The notes below the pieces were generated by a model. It did no database searches, was not told the DNA's origin, and worked only from the letters and a program-made list of their open reading frames with translations. From Mytilus edulis (Eukaryota; Mollusca; Bivalvia; Mytilida; Mytilidae): a DNA stretch of 64,000 bases. Below, one piece after another: positions 19,201-31,300 of the stretch. Numbering within the stretch: position 1 is the first letter of the stretch; every line of letters starts with the position of its first letter. A program made the translations under genes and the position numbers. Where the stretch lies: the NCBI RefSeq assembly GCF_963676685.1, contig NC_092356.1, positions 47,951,601 through 48,015,600 of the forward strand, in the 5' to 3' direction.

Positions 19201-22200
19201 CAATTATGAACACGAATTTTTCAAGGATACTTTATCAGACGTAATTCCAAGACAATTATTTTCGTCTTTAGATTTTGACTTTGATTTCAAAGAGAAAAAA
19301 TCTTACAGGGAACCCGATTATGAGAATCTTTCAGATGAAGTATTTCATAGAGAGTCTTCAACAACAAATATTTCTAACAATAGATGGTACGGTGCTAATT
19401 ATGGGCATTCAACACCTGCAGACATAAGAATGAGACATTCACGCAGAGAGCGATGCAGCTCGTCTAAACATGTACATCGAAGAATCGATGATATCACTGT
19501 TGATGACCCCTACTATCAAGAGGTCACAGTGATGATGATTGACATTGCAAACTTTAATCGTTTGTTAAACTATTTGTCAGCAAACGAAGTTGTTAACGTT
19601 GTGACATATATGACACGACTGATAGATGACAGAGCGTCTTACTATGATGTTTTCATAGCCTCGAAAGGAACCACATCATACACAGTCATTTCAGGTGACC
19701 ATTTATAAAATGCTTATATGGGTAACTTGATTAACATTTATTTTTAAAAAGATTATCGTTAAAGAAAAACTGGAAATTATTGATATAATTTCATCATCCA
19801 AAGTTTTTTTCCTGTATTTTTCGGCGATAAATTAAGAAATTATTAAAATTTTATTTGTCTTGAACGGCAGTTTCTTAGAATTACAAGATTTTGAATGTAA
19901 TTTAGATCATATTCAACGAAATTTAAGTAATGAAAAACATAATGCACGTATCTTTTATACTTTCCTCAATGCATAGCAGATTATAGATCCAGTAAACAGA
20001 CTGAGTAAAATTGATAGAAAAGACGTAAATATCTCCTTAAAATTCGATAACAGTACTTTATTATGCCATCCCTAGAAAATTTGTCTAATGATTTCTTTTT
20101 AAGGTTATTTAAAGTTGGTATTCATTTTTTGTTTTTGTTATGTTGATTAAAAAAGTGTTTACCATTTCGTTTAGTTTCAACAATTTGTTATTATTCACCG
20201 TCTGAGTAAAACAGGCACACGAAGAAGTAAAGCACACAAGAAGGTCAAAAACGGCCAACGTGTGAATAAATACTTTCAAAGGTCAAATACGTGTTACCTT
20301 ATTAAGGCATCACAATTCTTGATTTTCGACGGGTAAAATTGTACAAATACTCATTTTGTAATTTTGATTTCTAAATGTGTATTTTTGGACTTTTTAATAA
20401 TCAGTGTATTTTTTGTTGTCTCAATGTGTATTAGTTGATACTTATTGGTGTGTTTTATAGGGTTTTACATTTAAAATATCGATAGTGAGTCATATAATTT
20501 CAATTTAGAAATGAAGATCAAGGAAAAAATAAGCATATATACAAACACAAAATAGCAAACTTATTTAGAAAAAAGTTTATATTTGCTTTTATTAAATCCC
20601 ATTAACAGAAAAATCATTCCTCATCAAGAAAATTACCTCGCCTGGTTTTTACCTTTTGAATTATAATACCATTTTGTTTCATTATAAAGGTTTTACAGAA
20701 GAGCAAAGATGTTATCATGCGTCACATATAGCCAATATGGCTTTAGATGTCAGTGTTTCATGTGGAGATTTAGAGATAGATAGTGTTCCAGATTGCAAAT
20801 TACGCCTACGTATTGGTATTCATACAGGTAGGCACTGTCTCATTGTTGTTTTGTTCTACTTGTACACGTATTTAGGCCATGCTCGTTTGTATTTGCTTAG
20901 CGTGAGGTCAAATTACATAACGCAGGGAAACACACACAAACAAACAAAATTTAAAATACAACATTAGAAATCCAAATGGTTGGATCCAAATTTTGGCGTC
21001 AAATTATTTGTTGTTCGATGGATCTAGCAAAAAAAGATCAGTGTAGGTAAATGAAGGCAACAGTGATATTCCGCGGTTCAAAAGTCATAAATCCACAAAG
21101 AGAAAAAATCCGACTTTAACCGCCGGAAACACATCAACTATCAACGGAAAACACTGGAACAACAGAAACACTGAAGTACAATAAAAACAAATGCCAACAT
21201 ACATAGAAACGGACTACTTGATAACTGCCTTATGCCTGACAGTATAGAAGTTTTTAAATTAGGACCAAATTATGACATTGGGTAAGTTTAATGGTAATAG
21301 CCCCTTTTCACGATATTACATGCAGTATAATAATTCGAGGTATATATATTAGACATCAAGAAAAGGGATAAGCAAAAAGCATTAGAAAAGCGAACACATA
21401 TCAACAGCCATAAACAAATTTGTTGAAATAATGAGACACGACACATGTTAGTCCATCTGAAGCTATACTCATTTGAGGACCGTTTGTTCTTGTTATCGTA
21501 TATATTATTTCTTTATAGATTCAAGTTGCGCTTCCATTGTAACACATCCAAAGACAAGATTCCGTATATATGGTGGTATACTGAAAACGGTTCAGACACT
21601 ACAGAAATCCTCATTTCGTAAGTTATAACTGGCTTATTTCTGTGTTTATTGTATGTCAAAAAATAAATAAGGAGTTGAGATCAAACGATATCCAATTCTC
21701 GATAGTTATGACTCCTATAATTGTTATACAATACATAATTTATTTCTCGAAAATAATTCAAGACGGTGGCCTTCAACACCTTTGCATTAACAATTCAGTG
21801 TTCAAATGTTTATTCTATAACATCGTAAACTAAAAAAAAACTTTAATTGACCACACATAGCAAACTAGTTGTTTTAAAGATACAATTTTAACCACATTCA
21901 GATTTTAAAGAGATTGTTATAGAGATACACTATGTTATATTTGCAAGGGCAAAGCCATGAAGATATTAATATTAAAATATAATTTTATATTTCAATGTAA
22001 CATATATTTTTTACAACTATGGTCAAATATTTTCTGACATTGGTTCAAACATTAAAACCGTATTTAGTAACTTAGTTTATGAATCTAAATGTATTATGCT
22101 ATGCAAATACTTTTATGTAGTTTTCTTTTCATTTTAGCAAACAAAATACAGATTAGTGATAATACATACAAACTATTGTCACGAGACCGAGTTTACAACA

Positions 22201-23104
22201 CACAGAAAAGGGGTTATATAGATCTAAAGGTATATTGTAATGTAATGTTGAAATTATTGGAACGGAGTATTCACCTCTGAAATCGACCTACAATTGTCTT
22301 CATTTTACATTTGATGCTTTAAACTTTCCTGAAAGTCAAACAGTTGCCAATCATTTCACTGCCACATCTCTCGTTTACGTATCTAATCAATTAAAGGTCA
22401 CTACTGTGTATCGGCTTCTTTAAATACACAAAATCCCTTCGTTTCTTCTTGGCTTCAAGTTTGTGTTCTACTACCTTTCTGTCCTGTTTGTCAGTACTAT
22501 CTTTCACGACTAAAATTTGGTTTTAAAGCAAAAGCAAATGCAAATATTTAGATTATTTCTGTATTGTAAAAACATTCTTTAGAAGTTCTAGACAAATTAG
22601 ATGCTTTTAATGGTCTTTCCAATTTCGACTATAATCTTACTCTCTGCTGATATACACATTCACACAATCTTATCAAACGGAAATTTGGTTCTCGATATTT
22701 AATCAAATAGTTATCTGAAAAATCATCAATTATAATGACGTTGGACTTAAATTATTTGAGCATATCTAAAGTTGTTTTTAATGCTTTCTGTTATAATATT
22801 TCAGAATGGAAAGAAAATTTGCACTCACTGGTTACTAGGGAAACGTGTTTCTGTCGTTTCTGTGGCCCCAGAATTAAATTATAGACGTCGTAGTACCATC
22901 GTTCACCCTATTGAACTGGAACAGAAGCCTTTATATGAATTTGACGCAGAGGAAGGAATGCCTCCAGCATGGACGCATGCGCATCTTTTTCAACCTGACG
23001 ATCCCACAATGCCTCATTGTTCTTTCCAGAGTTTGTCGGATCTGTCGTCATCAAGACGTTACAGAACACAGGGAAATGTGTTGTTTGAGGAGACAGTGAT
23101 ATAA
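16281..23104 (+). CDS. Receptor guanylate-cyclase-like protein, probably catalytically dead
   Basis: Coding exons: 16298-16435, 18332-19694, 20690-20827, 21519-21617, 22138-22229, 22805-23104. All introns are GT-AG with matching phases, giving 709 aa. An acceptor at 16280 shows a further 5' exon. TM1 is near residues 14-40 and TM2 near 296-317. Between them is a ~250-aa helical extracellular domain that resembles NIT-type sensor domains (inference). After TM2 comes a cyclase-associated coiled segment (LLEKEINYEHEFFKDTL...VIPRQL), then a class III cyclase domain from ~442. Asp450 (MMIDIANF) is kept. The second metal Asp is Thr494, the purine-recognition Glu is Ser490, and the Asn and Arg of the NTASRME-type motif are Lys569 and Thr573. 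It ends with a THWLLGK motif and a ~90-aa tail. A regulatory or dimerising partner of an active cyclase is plausible. Confidence 0.85.
16436..18331 (+). other. Intron 1 of the cyclase-like gene
   Basis: The donor is GTAAGT after ...AATACG, and the acceptor is TTTTTTAG before AGTGAAAAA. It contains dispersed-repeat fragments (17440-17560, 17700-17800) and a low-complexity run. A 96-aa open segment at 17661-17951 overlaps the repeat and is not a gene. Confidence 0.75.
18062..18320. repeat. Degenerate ATT/ATC trinucleotide low-complexity tract
   Basis: About 260 bp built almost wholly of ATTATC, ATTATT and ACCATT triplets, ending just before the exon 2 acceptor. The minus-strand ORF over it is pure Asn/Asp/Met and is an artefact. 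Confidence 0.9.
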
Positions 23105-24300
23105 GAACCATGTATTATTATACAATTATTATATATTTTATAAATATTTGATTTCTTATAATTGTCTCCTTATATTATTGTAGCTGAAATATCTAAATAT
23201 TGCTACTGGCTGGCCTACTCTCGAAGAGAAAAATCGAGCGATCTAAATTGACCTTTAGTTACACAAAATTGGTCATTTTTTGTTTGTACAATATTTGATC
23301 CCCTGTTTAGTAAAACGAGGATTAAACTATTCCTCTCTTTCATAATCTATGGAAACTTGTATAGTATTGTTGGTTATAAAATTTAACGGACAGACGATTA
23401 GGAGAATGCATTTTCTTTGATGTTGTCTGTCGGTGAATTGTGGAACGATTGCTGACGTTACCCAATTTATCTTTATTCAAGGTATTCTCTCCTTCTTTTG
23501 ATTTATCGAATTGATATAGTATTTTTACGTAGTTATTTCAATAGATCTGGATGAAACGCTTACTCCTTGGCATAAAGCAACTAATTATGTTTGCTCCCTA
23601 CTCTACAAGAATATCCGTCGTTGATTTAAATGAAATATAATGGATATTGATGTTTTCGTGTTTGTACCAATTTATTTCAGTTTTGCTTTGACTTGTTAGT
23701 TGCGTGTTGTTTATAGTATCAACAATTATGGTTAATGTTCATATGGTCATTACAGTAATTTTGAATTGCGTTATAAAGATCTACTGCAGAAATAGCATAT
23801 GCTTCCCAGAACCTCATCTATTACCCTTCAATTTTCTCACTATGATATCCCGTTTACTGATCCATTGCCCGGTATGAATTTCAAGTAATTCCCGCAGTTT
23901 GGTGCACTTATATATTATAAGGTTATAACTTAAAGTCATAAACGAGTGACCGGTGAAAAATAATGATATTCTAATTTTTGATCCAATGCATACAAACATC
24001 ATAAACATAGTCTTCTGTGCACGATTTTATCATTTCTTTCGCATAAATTTCGTATAATCGTCAATTTTTTTTCAATCGGTCAGTGTTGTTGTGAAAATAT
24101 GGCAGGTGATTAAAGTTCGTGTTTTGAAGCCGAAGTTTAACGATTGTCACCTGTTTGCCAACAAGCAACAAAAAGCATGGATATTGAGCACGTGTTTAAC
24201 ATGAACACTCAGATAATAGTTTATTTTAAGGACACCCATGCGTATTGCGATCACCGGATTTTTTCGAGATGGGTCACACTGAGGTCACTTTGCATACGGA
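23105..24300. other. 3' flank of the cyclase-like gene
   Basis: No canonical AATAAA is seen in the first ~200 bp after the stop; TATAAA variants occur at ~23140. No other feature is recognised to about 24300. Confidence 0.4.
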
Positions 24301-24326
24301 AAATATGTCGGGGAATTGCTTCATGG

Positions 24327-24351
24327 AATTGCTTCCTTGAAGGAAGCAATT
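24327..24351. repeat. Perfect 12-bp-arm hairpin (AATTGCTTCCTT)
   Basis: AATTGCTTCCTT-G-AAGGAAGCAATT, a near-continuous 25-nt palindrome at the right edge of a relatively GC-rich block (24080-24350). This could be the end of a small mobile element. Confidence 0.7.
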
Positions 24352-24759
24352 AAAATAAAGTAAACTTTTCTAAATATGAACAAATTAAAGAATTTTCTTC
24401 AGAAAAAAGTATATGTACATAAGTTTTATAATGAAAACTATCCATTGAGTTATAAAAAAACATGCATTATTAATAATTTTATCAATTTGAGGTTTCTTAT
24501 GACTTTAAGGAATAATGGTGGTCTTAGTTGTGATTTGAAACATCAACGGTACCAATGTTTCTGCACCAGATGCGCATTTCGACAATATATGTCTGTTACT
24601 GTTAATAACAGAAAGGATATTTGAATTGATTTTAATATTTATCTAGGAATTTACGTCACAAATGCAAGATCATTGTTTCTTACAACTACATGTATGTTAA
24701 TTGCAATTCTACAAAAGAGACGGACTGTCGATTGGATGAAAACAAGTATGTGTTACAAA

Positions 24760-25030
24760 CTAAAACCGAGGAAACACGTCAACTATTATAGGAAAACAAC
24801 AGGAACACTAAAGTGCAACAAAAACAAAACACATAGAAAAAAATTCTTAAAAATTCTACACTCCGAGGAAAATTCAAAACAGAAAGTCCATAATCAAATG
24901 GCAAAGTTAAATGATAAGATACATCAAACGAATGGACAACAACTGTCATATTCCTGACTTGGTACAGACATTTTCAAATGTAGAAAATGGTGGATTTAAT
25001 CTGGTTTTATAGCGCCAAAACTCTCACTTG
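24760..25030 (+). repeat. Dispersed repeat copy (ACTCCGAGGAAAATTCAAAAC family)
   Basis: It shares CTCCGAGGAAAATTCAAAAC, a CATCAAACGAATGGACAAC-like block, then CTTGGTACAGACATTTTC and a GAAAATGGTGGATTTAATCTGG tail with 17450-17560, 17700-17800 and 25430-25580. Confidence 0.75.
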
Positions 25031-25429
25031 TATGACAATCGCATCAATTTCCAAACGAATTACTAGTATTTCATAACAATTTGATGCTGTTAACTATGGA
25101 AATCATGATAATCTACACAATACCTATAAATGATATGAATGTCTTTGAATAATAGTTAACACACAAGAAACCACTACTGCAATCCGAAATTCTATAGTAA
25201 CAAATATTTAACATTTTCACGTTCATTTTTGTATGTACATGTAGATTAAATTGTATGTAGGTCTTGTTAACGATTTACCATTTTAATCAATGCAGCAGTT
25301 TGATGCAAAAATTGTCAAGGTTAAAACATCAAACTGCCTGTGTAAGTCACGGTATCTGATAATTAAAAAAAAACTTCAAATCTGACAGTTCTAAATGCCC
25401 ATAACTTTTCCACTACAGTTTACGCTATC

Positions 25430-25802
25430 GCATTGTAAAAAGTAAAATTACAAAAATACCGAACTCCCGAGTAAATTTCAAAACGGAAAGTCCCTAATCA
25501 AATGGCAAAATCAAAAGCTTATACACATCAAACGAATGGATAACAACTGGCATATTCCTGACCCGCTACAGGCATTTTCTGAATTCTGTAAATGAAATCC
25601 TAATATTACTTAGATGCTTGATAGACTTTTCGAGATTTGCATGGACCTTGGGAGTCTTTATAAGGATTTTAGAAATTAAAAACATTTCGGACTATATTCA
25701 TATATTGTTGGTGACTTTCTGCTGTTGTTTTTTTTTTTATGGTTGGGTTGTTGTCTCTTTGACACATTGCCCATTTCCATTCTCAATTTTATTCCATCAA
25801 TT
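25430..25802 (+). repeat. Two adjoining dispersed-repeat fragments
   Basis: 25430-25580 belongs to the family above. 25690-25802 is the 3' end (GGTTGTTGTCTCTTTGACAC ... CCATTCTCAATTTTAT) of the ~360-bp repeat seen at 38739-39086 and 63462-63820. Confidence 0.75.
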
Positions 25803-26180
25803 TTAAATGTAAATTTGAAACTAGTTTTCCTTGTCTAAATTTCATGATATAAAAGTTGCTGATGTTTATGGTGTTGTCATGCACTGGATGATAGAATTTG
25901 TAATTAACTTCATCAGTTTCATAAGCAAATATAATTATTTCACCAGCATAGGTTTCTTCATTAATGTATGAACAGTTGTAAATATCAAAGTGATGATTAG
26001 AATGCTTATATAATTCATGTTTGTCAAGTTAAGTATTTGAATGTTATTACATGTAGCAGCTATTCTCCAACACGATTTTGTATAGATTGGCTTAAGTATA
26101 TAATAAAATGCATTTGGCGATTGTATTGATAAGATGAGACGTAAATACAATAATAAATTGAAATCAAAGAGTCACGGCAG

Positions 26181-26788
26181 GTAATCTACACACGCAGAAC
26201 AATTGGGAGGATCTTAAGATTGTGCATGAGTGGAGCAATTGTCACCGCTTCAAAAGGTATGTACATTTTTTAATCGCAACTTTCTAATTTAACTGATCAA
26301 AGTATTGAAAACCGGAGAATTCTATGCTGTGGTGAATACTTTAACGAAAAGATACATGTATCATTTACTGTTATACATGGAGTTAAACTTCTATAAAATT
26401 TGTAGGTTTTAGATTTATTAAGAAGTCTATCAACTTCGGACAGCGTTCACGCCGCCCAAAACGAGATTCATACCCATTGACCGAAAAAAAATTGAACTTG
26501 TAGATCTGTTGATAGAACCATTTCAAAATTTAAATGTCATTTTTTTCGCCAATTTCTCGAGGGGTAACTGATTTTGTAGGAGTTTAACTCCATGTACATC
26601 TTCGTTAAAGTATTCACCACCCATAGCATTCTCCGATTTTCAATATTTTGATCAGTTTTATTAGAAAGTTGCGATTTTGAAATGTACATACCTTTTGAAG
26701 CGGTGATAATTGCTCCACTCATGCACAACCTGAAGATCCTCTCACGGTTTTCATTGTAGAACCAATTGTTCTGTGTGTGTAGATTACC
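26181..26788. repeat. Large imperfect inverted repeat, ~210-bp arms
   Basis: The arms are 26181-26390 and 26578-26788, with a ~190-bp spacer. Read outward-in (plus on the left arm, minus on the right arm), both encode a short shared peptide, CMSGAI[VI]TASKGMYI, and both have AAAAGGTATGTAC, a donor-like site, within it. This may be duplicated exon debris or a fold-back element. Confidence 0.75.
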
Positions 26789-27557
26789 ACACGTCAGTTC
26801 GAGAATGCTGGCTCTTGTTGGTTTTTTCAGTTCATGGTATGAAGATTATTATTAACTCTCCTAATACAGTTCAGCAGTAGAAGTACTGTTATGTTATTTC
26901 TTTATAATTCATGCCTTGTCATATAGCCACCCACTATATCTTTTCATACAAATTAAAGTAACTTCTATCCTCAAATTTAGAATATTTGGCTTGGAATTAT
27001 CCTTGCTAGATCTAAAATTATATACCTATATTTTGATGACAGTTTGTTGGTGGTTAATGCCACTTTCAACACTTTTGGCTAAGACAGGGCTATGAATAAA
27101 TCAAAATAAGGTCATAACTCAAGAAATTTTACGGTCGCCATAATGAGCTGATTGGCCATTATGACAAAAGTGTGTCAGAAATCATATCTGATATTCTTCC
27201 TCAGTCATAATAACCTTCCATCATTACTGAACTGAAATAACACGACAGGTGCCGTATACGGTTCAGGATATGCTTACCCTTATGGAACACCTGATTTCAC
27301 TCCCGGTTTTTAGTGGAGTTCGTGTTGTTTCTTATTTATCATTTATAACTGTTCATGATAATGTCCTTTGGTTTTGTGAGTCTTTGTTTACTCCTTGGAT
27401 TTGTTTGTTATTGTCTTATGGCTGCCATTTTTATTAGAAGAAACGACAAATCAGAAGAGAACGACCAACATTCGACAGAAAAACTGGAAATCCTCATCGA
27501 TCAAAATTCCAACATGATTGCAACTGTCTCACCAGGGGTTTAAACTAAAAACTTCAG
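26789..27557. other. Non-coding; probable transposon tail near 27250-27450
   Basis: The short ORFs at 27249-27437 and 27355-27543 overlap a stretch I recall as recurrent in mussel sequences, ending in a hydrophobic peptide (LLSYGCHFY). No domain is identifiable. Confidence 0.3.
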
Positions 27558-27823
27558 TGTTGACAGGCCAATTATTGATATAGATGTTCGACACTCTACA
27601 ACCAAAAACAAATCGTTGTTATCGGGTTTAATAGAATATTATATTACCTTAGCAGTATTTGGCACAACTTTTTGAAATTTGGGTCCTCAGTGCTTTTCAA
27701 CTTTGTACTTATTTGACTTTATAACTATTTTGATCTGAGCATCACTGATGAGTCTTATATAGAAGAAACGCGCGTCTGACATATTAAATTATAATCCTGG
27801 TACCTTTGATAACTATTAAAACC
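27558..27823 (+). mobile_element. Retrozyme-like element fragment
   Basis: The right part of the unit (CTTAGCAGTATTTGGCACAAC ... GACTTTATAACTATTTTGATC), then a degraded hammerhead-like core at 27745-27783 (CTGATGAGTC kept, GAAGAAAC for GACGAAAC), then the TATAATCCTGGTACC start motif. Confidence 0.65.
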
Positions 27824-28096
27824 TATAAAAGGATCAAATATAAATGTAGCCAATATGAGATTTATTTATCTTCTATTTCGATACAAAATCAGCAGCCAGA
27901 TTAAAGGTAAATTTCTCCCCGATTGATAATGTCAATGTTATTACAAGGAACTCAATCTTTACAACAGTGCTGCATTTGTTCATAACTGCTTATTTTTCAC
28001 ACGAGTGAAAAAATCATGGTGCTGGCCATATAGAGTGCTGGTTATGAGTTATTCTTGTCATATACTGTCATGTCAGAAAATTGTTTCTAACACTTA

Positions 28097-28377
28097 TTAA
28101 TGTGATACCTAACACTACAGGGAGATAACTCTGTAAAATCAGCTAAACGTTTTAATTACGTTGTGTTGTTAAGGGAATATTAAGCTTCTCAATGATCAAA
28201 ATAAGTGTTTGTCAAACTGCTATATAACCAGTGTAATTTTTCCGATAAAACGGTTGGTTAAAATTTTTTGAAATTTTTATATTTTTGTAAAAGGGTCAAA
28301 GTAAATATTTTGTCAAAATTTTAAGAAAATTAAACGACCGAAATTAATTTTAGCTAAAGTGTTGGGTACCACCTTAA
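28097..28377 (-). mobile_element. MITE with TTAA ends (piggyBac-like target), copy 1
   Basis: It is flanked by TTAA. The right TIR reads AGTGTTGGGTACCACCTTAA; the left TIR is its decayed complement (TTAATGTGATACCTAACACT). The interior matches 43514-43794 in the opposite orientation over its whole ~280 bp. Confidence 0.8.
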
Positions 28378-31300
28378 TGTGATTTTAAAATAAACAAAGA
28401 ATTGAGATCACTTGTGGAGTTCCAAGAAATGTTACATTATAACACTATTGAAATTCGATTATAAGGTTTGTTATTTTTACCAAACCTTTCCTTCATTAAT
28501 TTTCACAACAATAAACCATTTGAAGTTTTCTTCACAACTTGCAAGTTGCAGCACAAGCTTACATTGGTTCAGATTATGCATACTGATTCTGTCGCAAAAG
28601 CAAAATTATTTTGAATTCACATTAATATGGGACCCTTAAAAGTCCTAAATTTCAATGTAAAAATAAAACATGTCAATATGAACTGATCATGAGTATGCCA
28701 TAACAAATTTGAAAGAAGTTGTAAAATAATTTACTCTTAACTTGGAAAATTTAAGCGACTTTCTATTCTTCCATTCCTTAATCCCAAGTCTTGATTTACA
28801 AATAAACAGAAAAGCAAAGTAACTAAATTATAATAACAACACTTTATTAACCAATGTTGTACAATAAAACAGAGATCTTACATCAGGTTTAAATGACAAT
28901 TTATAATGGTGTATCATAAAAATGGTTAACAAGTAGCAATATGAAAGATTGAAATTAGATATTGACAAACATTTTAGTTCAACCCAATAAGCTGCATATA
29001 AATATATAATATACCTCAGTGTATAACTAGAAATGAGACCATGAGGTTTGCTGAGAAGTGTACAAGTTTTACGATAAAATGGCCTTTGTTGAAGAATGTA
29101 GAAGAATTTGTAATGCAGGTTTGAAACTTCTTTTCAATGATCTATGCCTGCTAATGTAGGTAAAAGTGTTCTGATTGCTTTTTTTTCTGTGTGACATCGT
29201 AAGGCATATTTGACTTTCTCGTATGTTTTATCAATCCCAATAACAGCGTACAAACAAAATTAACATCATAGCTAAACTTAAACCAATGGCGGGCTCAAAA
29301 CATTGCATACATCTTAAAAAATAAAGACCATGTTGATAATATTAACCAGCATTAAACAAAGAGGATATAGCAATATTGCTAACTCACTGTATACAAATGT
29401 TCTATGGGCATTTCAACAAAAATAAATATTTATTTATTGTGGCAAATCTCTTTTTTTATTTGTATTTTATGAGTAACAACACACACCCAAACAACTCTTG
29501 TTTTTCCTATATTTGTATTTATTGTGACAATTACATAAACAAAACACTATCAAACACAGATTATCTTCCCATTTGTATTTGTGACGGTAACACTAAAAAC
29601 ACTCACAAAACAGGACGTTAATGCTGCATATACAAAGAAATATAGGTTAATTACCAAACAGATTAACATCAATCATTCTTATAGTTTAAGGTATGTCTCT
29701 GACTTGATGAACTATAAATATAATATCCACATCTAGTGCAAATGCTCCAAATAACTTTTTTCCTACTTTTCATGTTTTACAAAATGGTAGATGCAATCTT
29801 GTACATAATGAAAATTATTAGAATAAAAACGGCAATGAGGTGAAGCAGAAACCAATAACAATCCAAAGCACCAGAATCCATCCCAAATTTGTTTGGATTT
29901 GAACTGTTCTAACTTGAGTGGTATTTGTTAGGACTTTTTTAGTCTTTCCAGCATAACTCTTCTTTTGGCCATGGCAATGTGTGTCATTTTAAATGTTTAT
30001 TGCACTGTTAGTGTCTTTTTACTTTTTTAAACATAATTTTGTTCCTGTCTCGTGTTTCACTTACAGTTGCGCAAAAATGTAAACGGAATCACTTCCTCAT
30101 ACCAAACAGCTATAAAAAAAACAGATTTTGGTAAATTCAAGATTTGTTTTTGTATTTTTGAACAATGTACAAATATGTTAGTTTATTTATTAAAATTTGA
30201 GGACATGCTCATACAAATAAATTTCAGTTTCTAATTATACAGTGATAAATGTACACTCAATATTGTTTTTAAGATGTCACTTAACATGAAAATAAAACAG
30301 TACATGAATTTTTGTTTTTAATAACTTTTTATTTTCAAGATCAGTTTTGAGAATGGTATTGATGACCTACAATGGAGGAATTCAAAATAGACAGACAACT
30401 TTTTTAAGAAACAAAAATATGTTTTTTTTTCTCTATTAAACGGCAAGAAGTGCTTCTAACCTTTTGTTTTGATATCCATTTCCTGGATTAAAGTTCATTT
30501 CACAAAATAAACCATACATGTATTTATCAATTTTCTTGAAAGATGTCATTTCAGGTTTAATTCTTTCAACATGTTCTAATGTTCAAGAACTGTTTTAAAA
30601 TGTTAGATACTTAAACCAAAGTTGCTTTATTGGTTATTATAAAAGATACTATCTAAAGAAAAATAAATCTTTAAAAAAAACAGTAAAAAGGTATCCAATT
30701 AACAAGAGTTCACACGCTGAAATGTCTCGCCTTCTTTACTAATCATCAATATTACAAATGTATGTTGATAGTCCTAAATATAAAGCTTTTTTACAACTGT
30801 CACATAAACTCAACATTAACCAAGAAAACTAAACATTGATCAATGAACCATGCAAATGAGGTCAAGGTCAGATGAACCATGCCAGGCAGACATGTACGAC
30901 TTACAATTCTTCCATACAACAAATAAAGTTGACCTCTTGCTTATAAGTTAAGAAAAACAAACCAAAACACAAATACTTAATTCACTTAGCAATGAACCAT
31001 GAAAATGAGGTCAAGGTCAAATAAACCCTGCACAACTGACATATAGATCATAAAATATTTCCATACACCAAATAAAGTTGACCTATTGCATAAAGTATTG
31101 GAAAAATACATCAAAACTCAAAAATTAACTTTGACCACTGAACCATGAAAATGAGGTTAAGGTCAGATGACACCTGTCAGTTGGACATGTACACCTAACA
31201 GTCCTTCCATACAACTTATATGAGATGAGGTTGAGGTCAAGTGAAACCTGTCTGACGGGCATGAGGACATTGCAAGAAACGCACATACCAAATATAGTTA

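Noticed and set aside
22772-22804. Extension of the last cyclase-like exon upstream to the ATG at 22772
   Set aside because: A TTTCAG acceptor at 22804 fits the phase and the conserved motif; the extra codons are intron.
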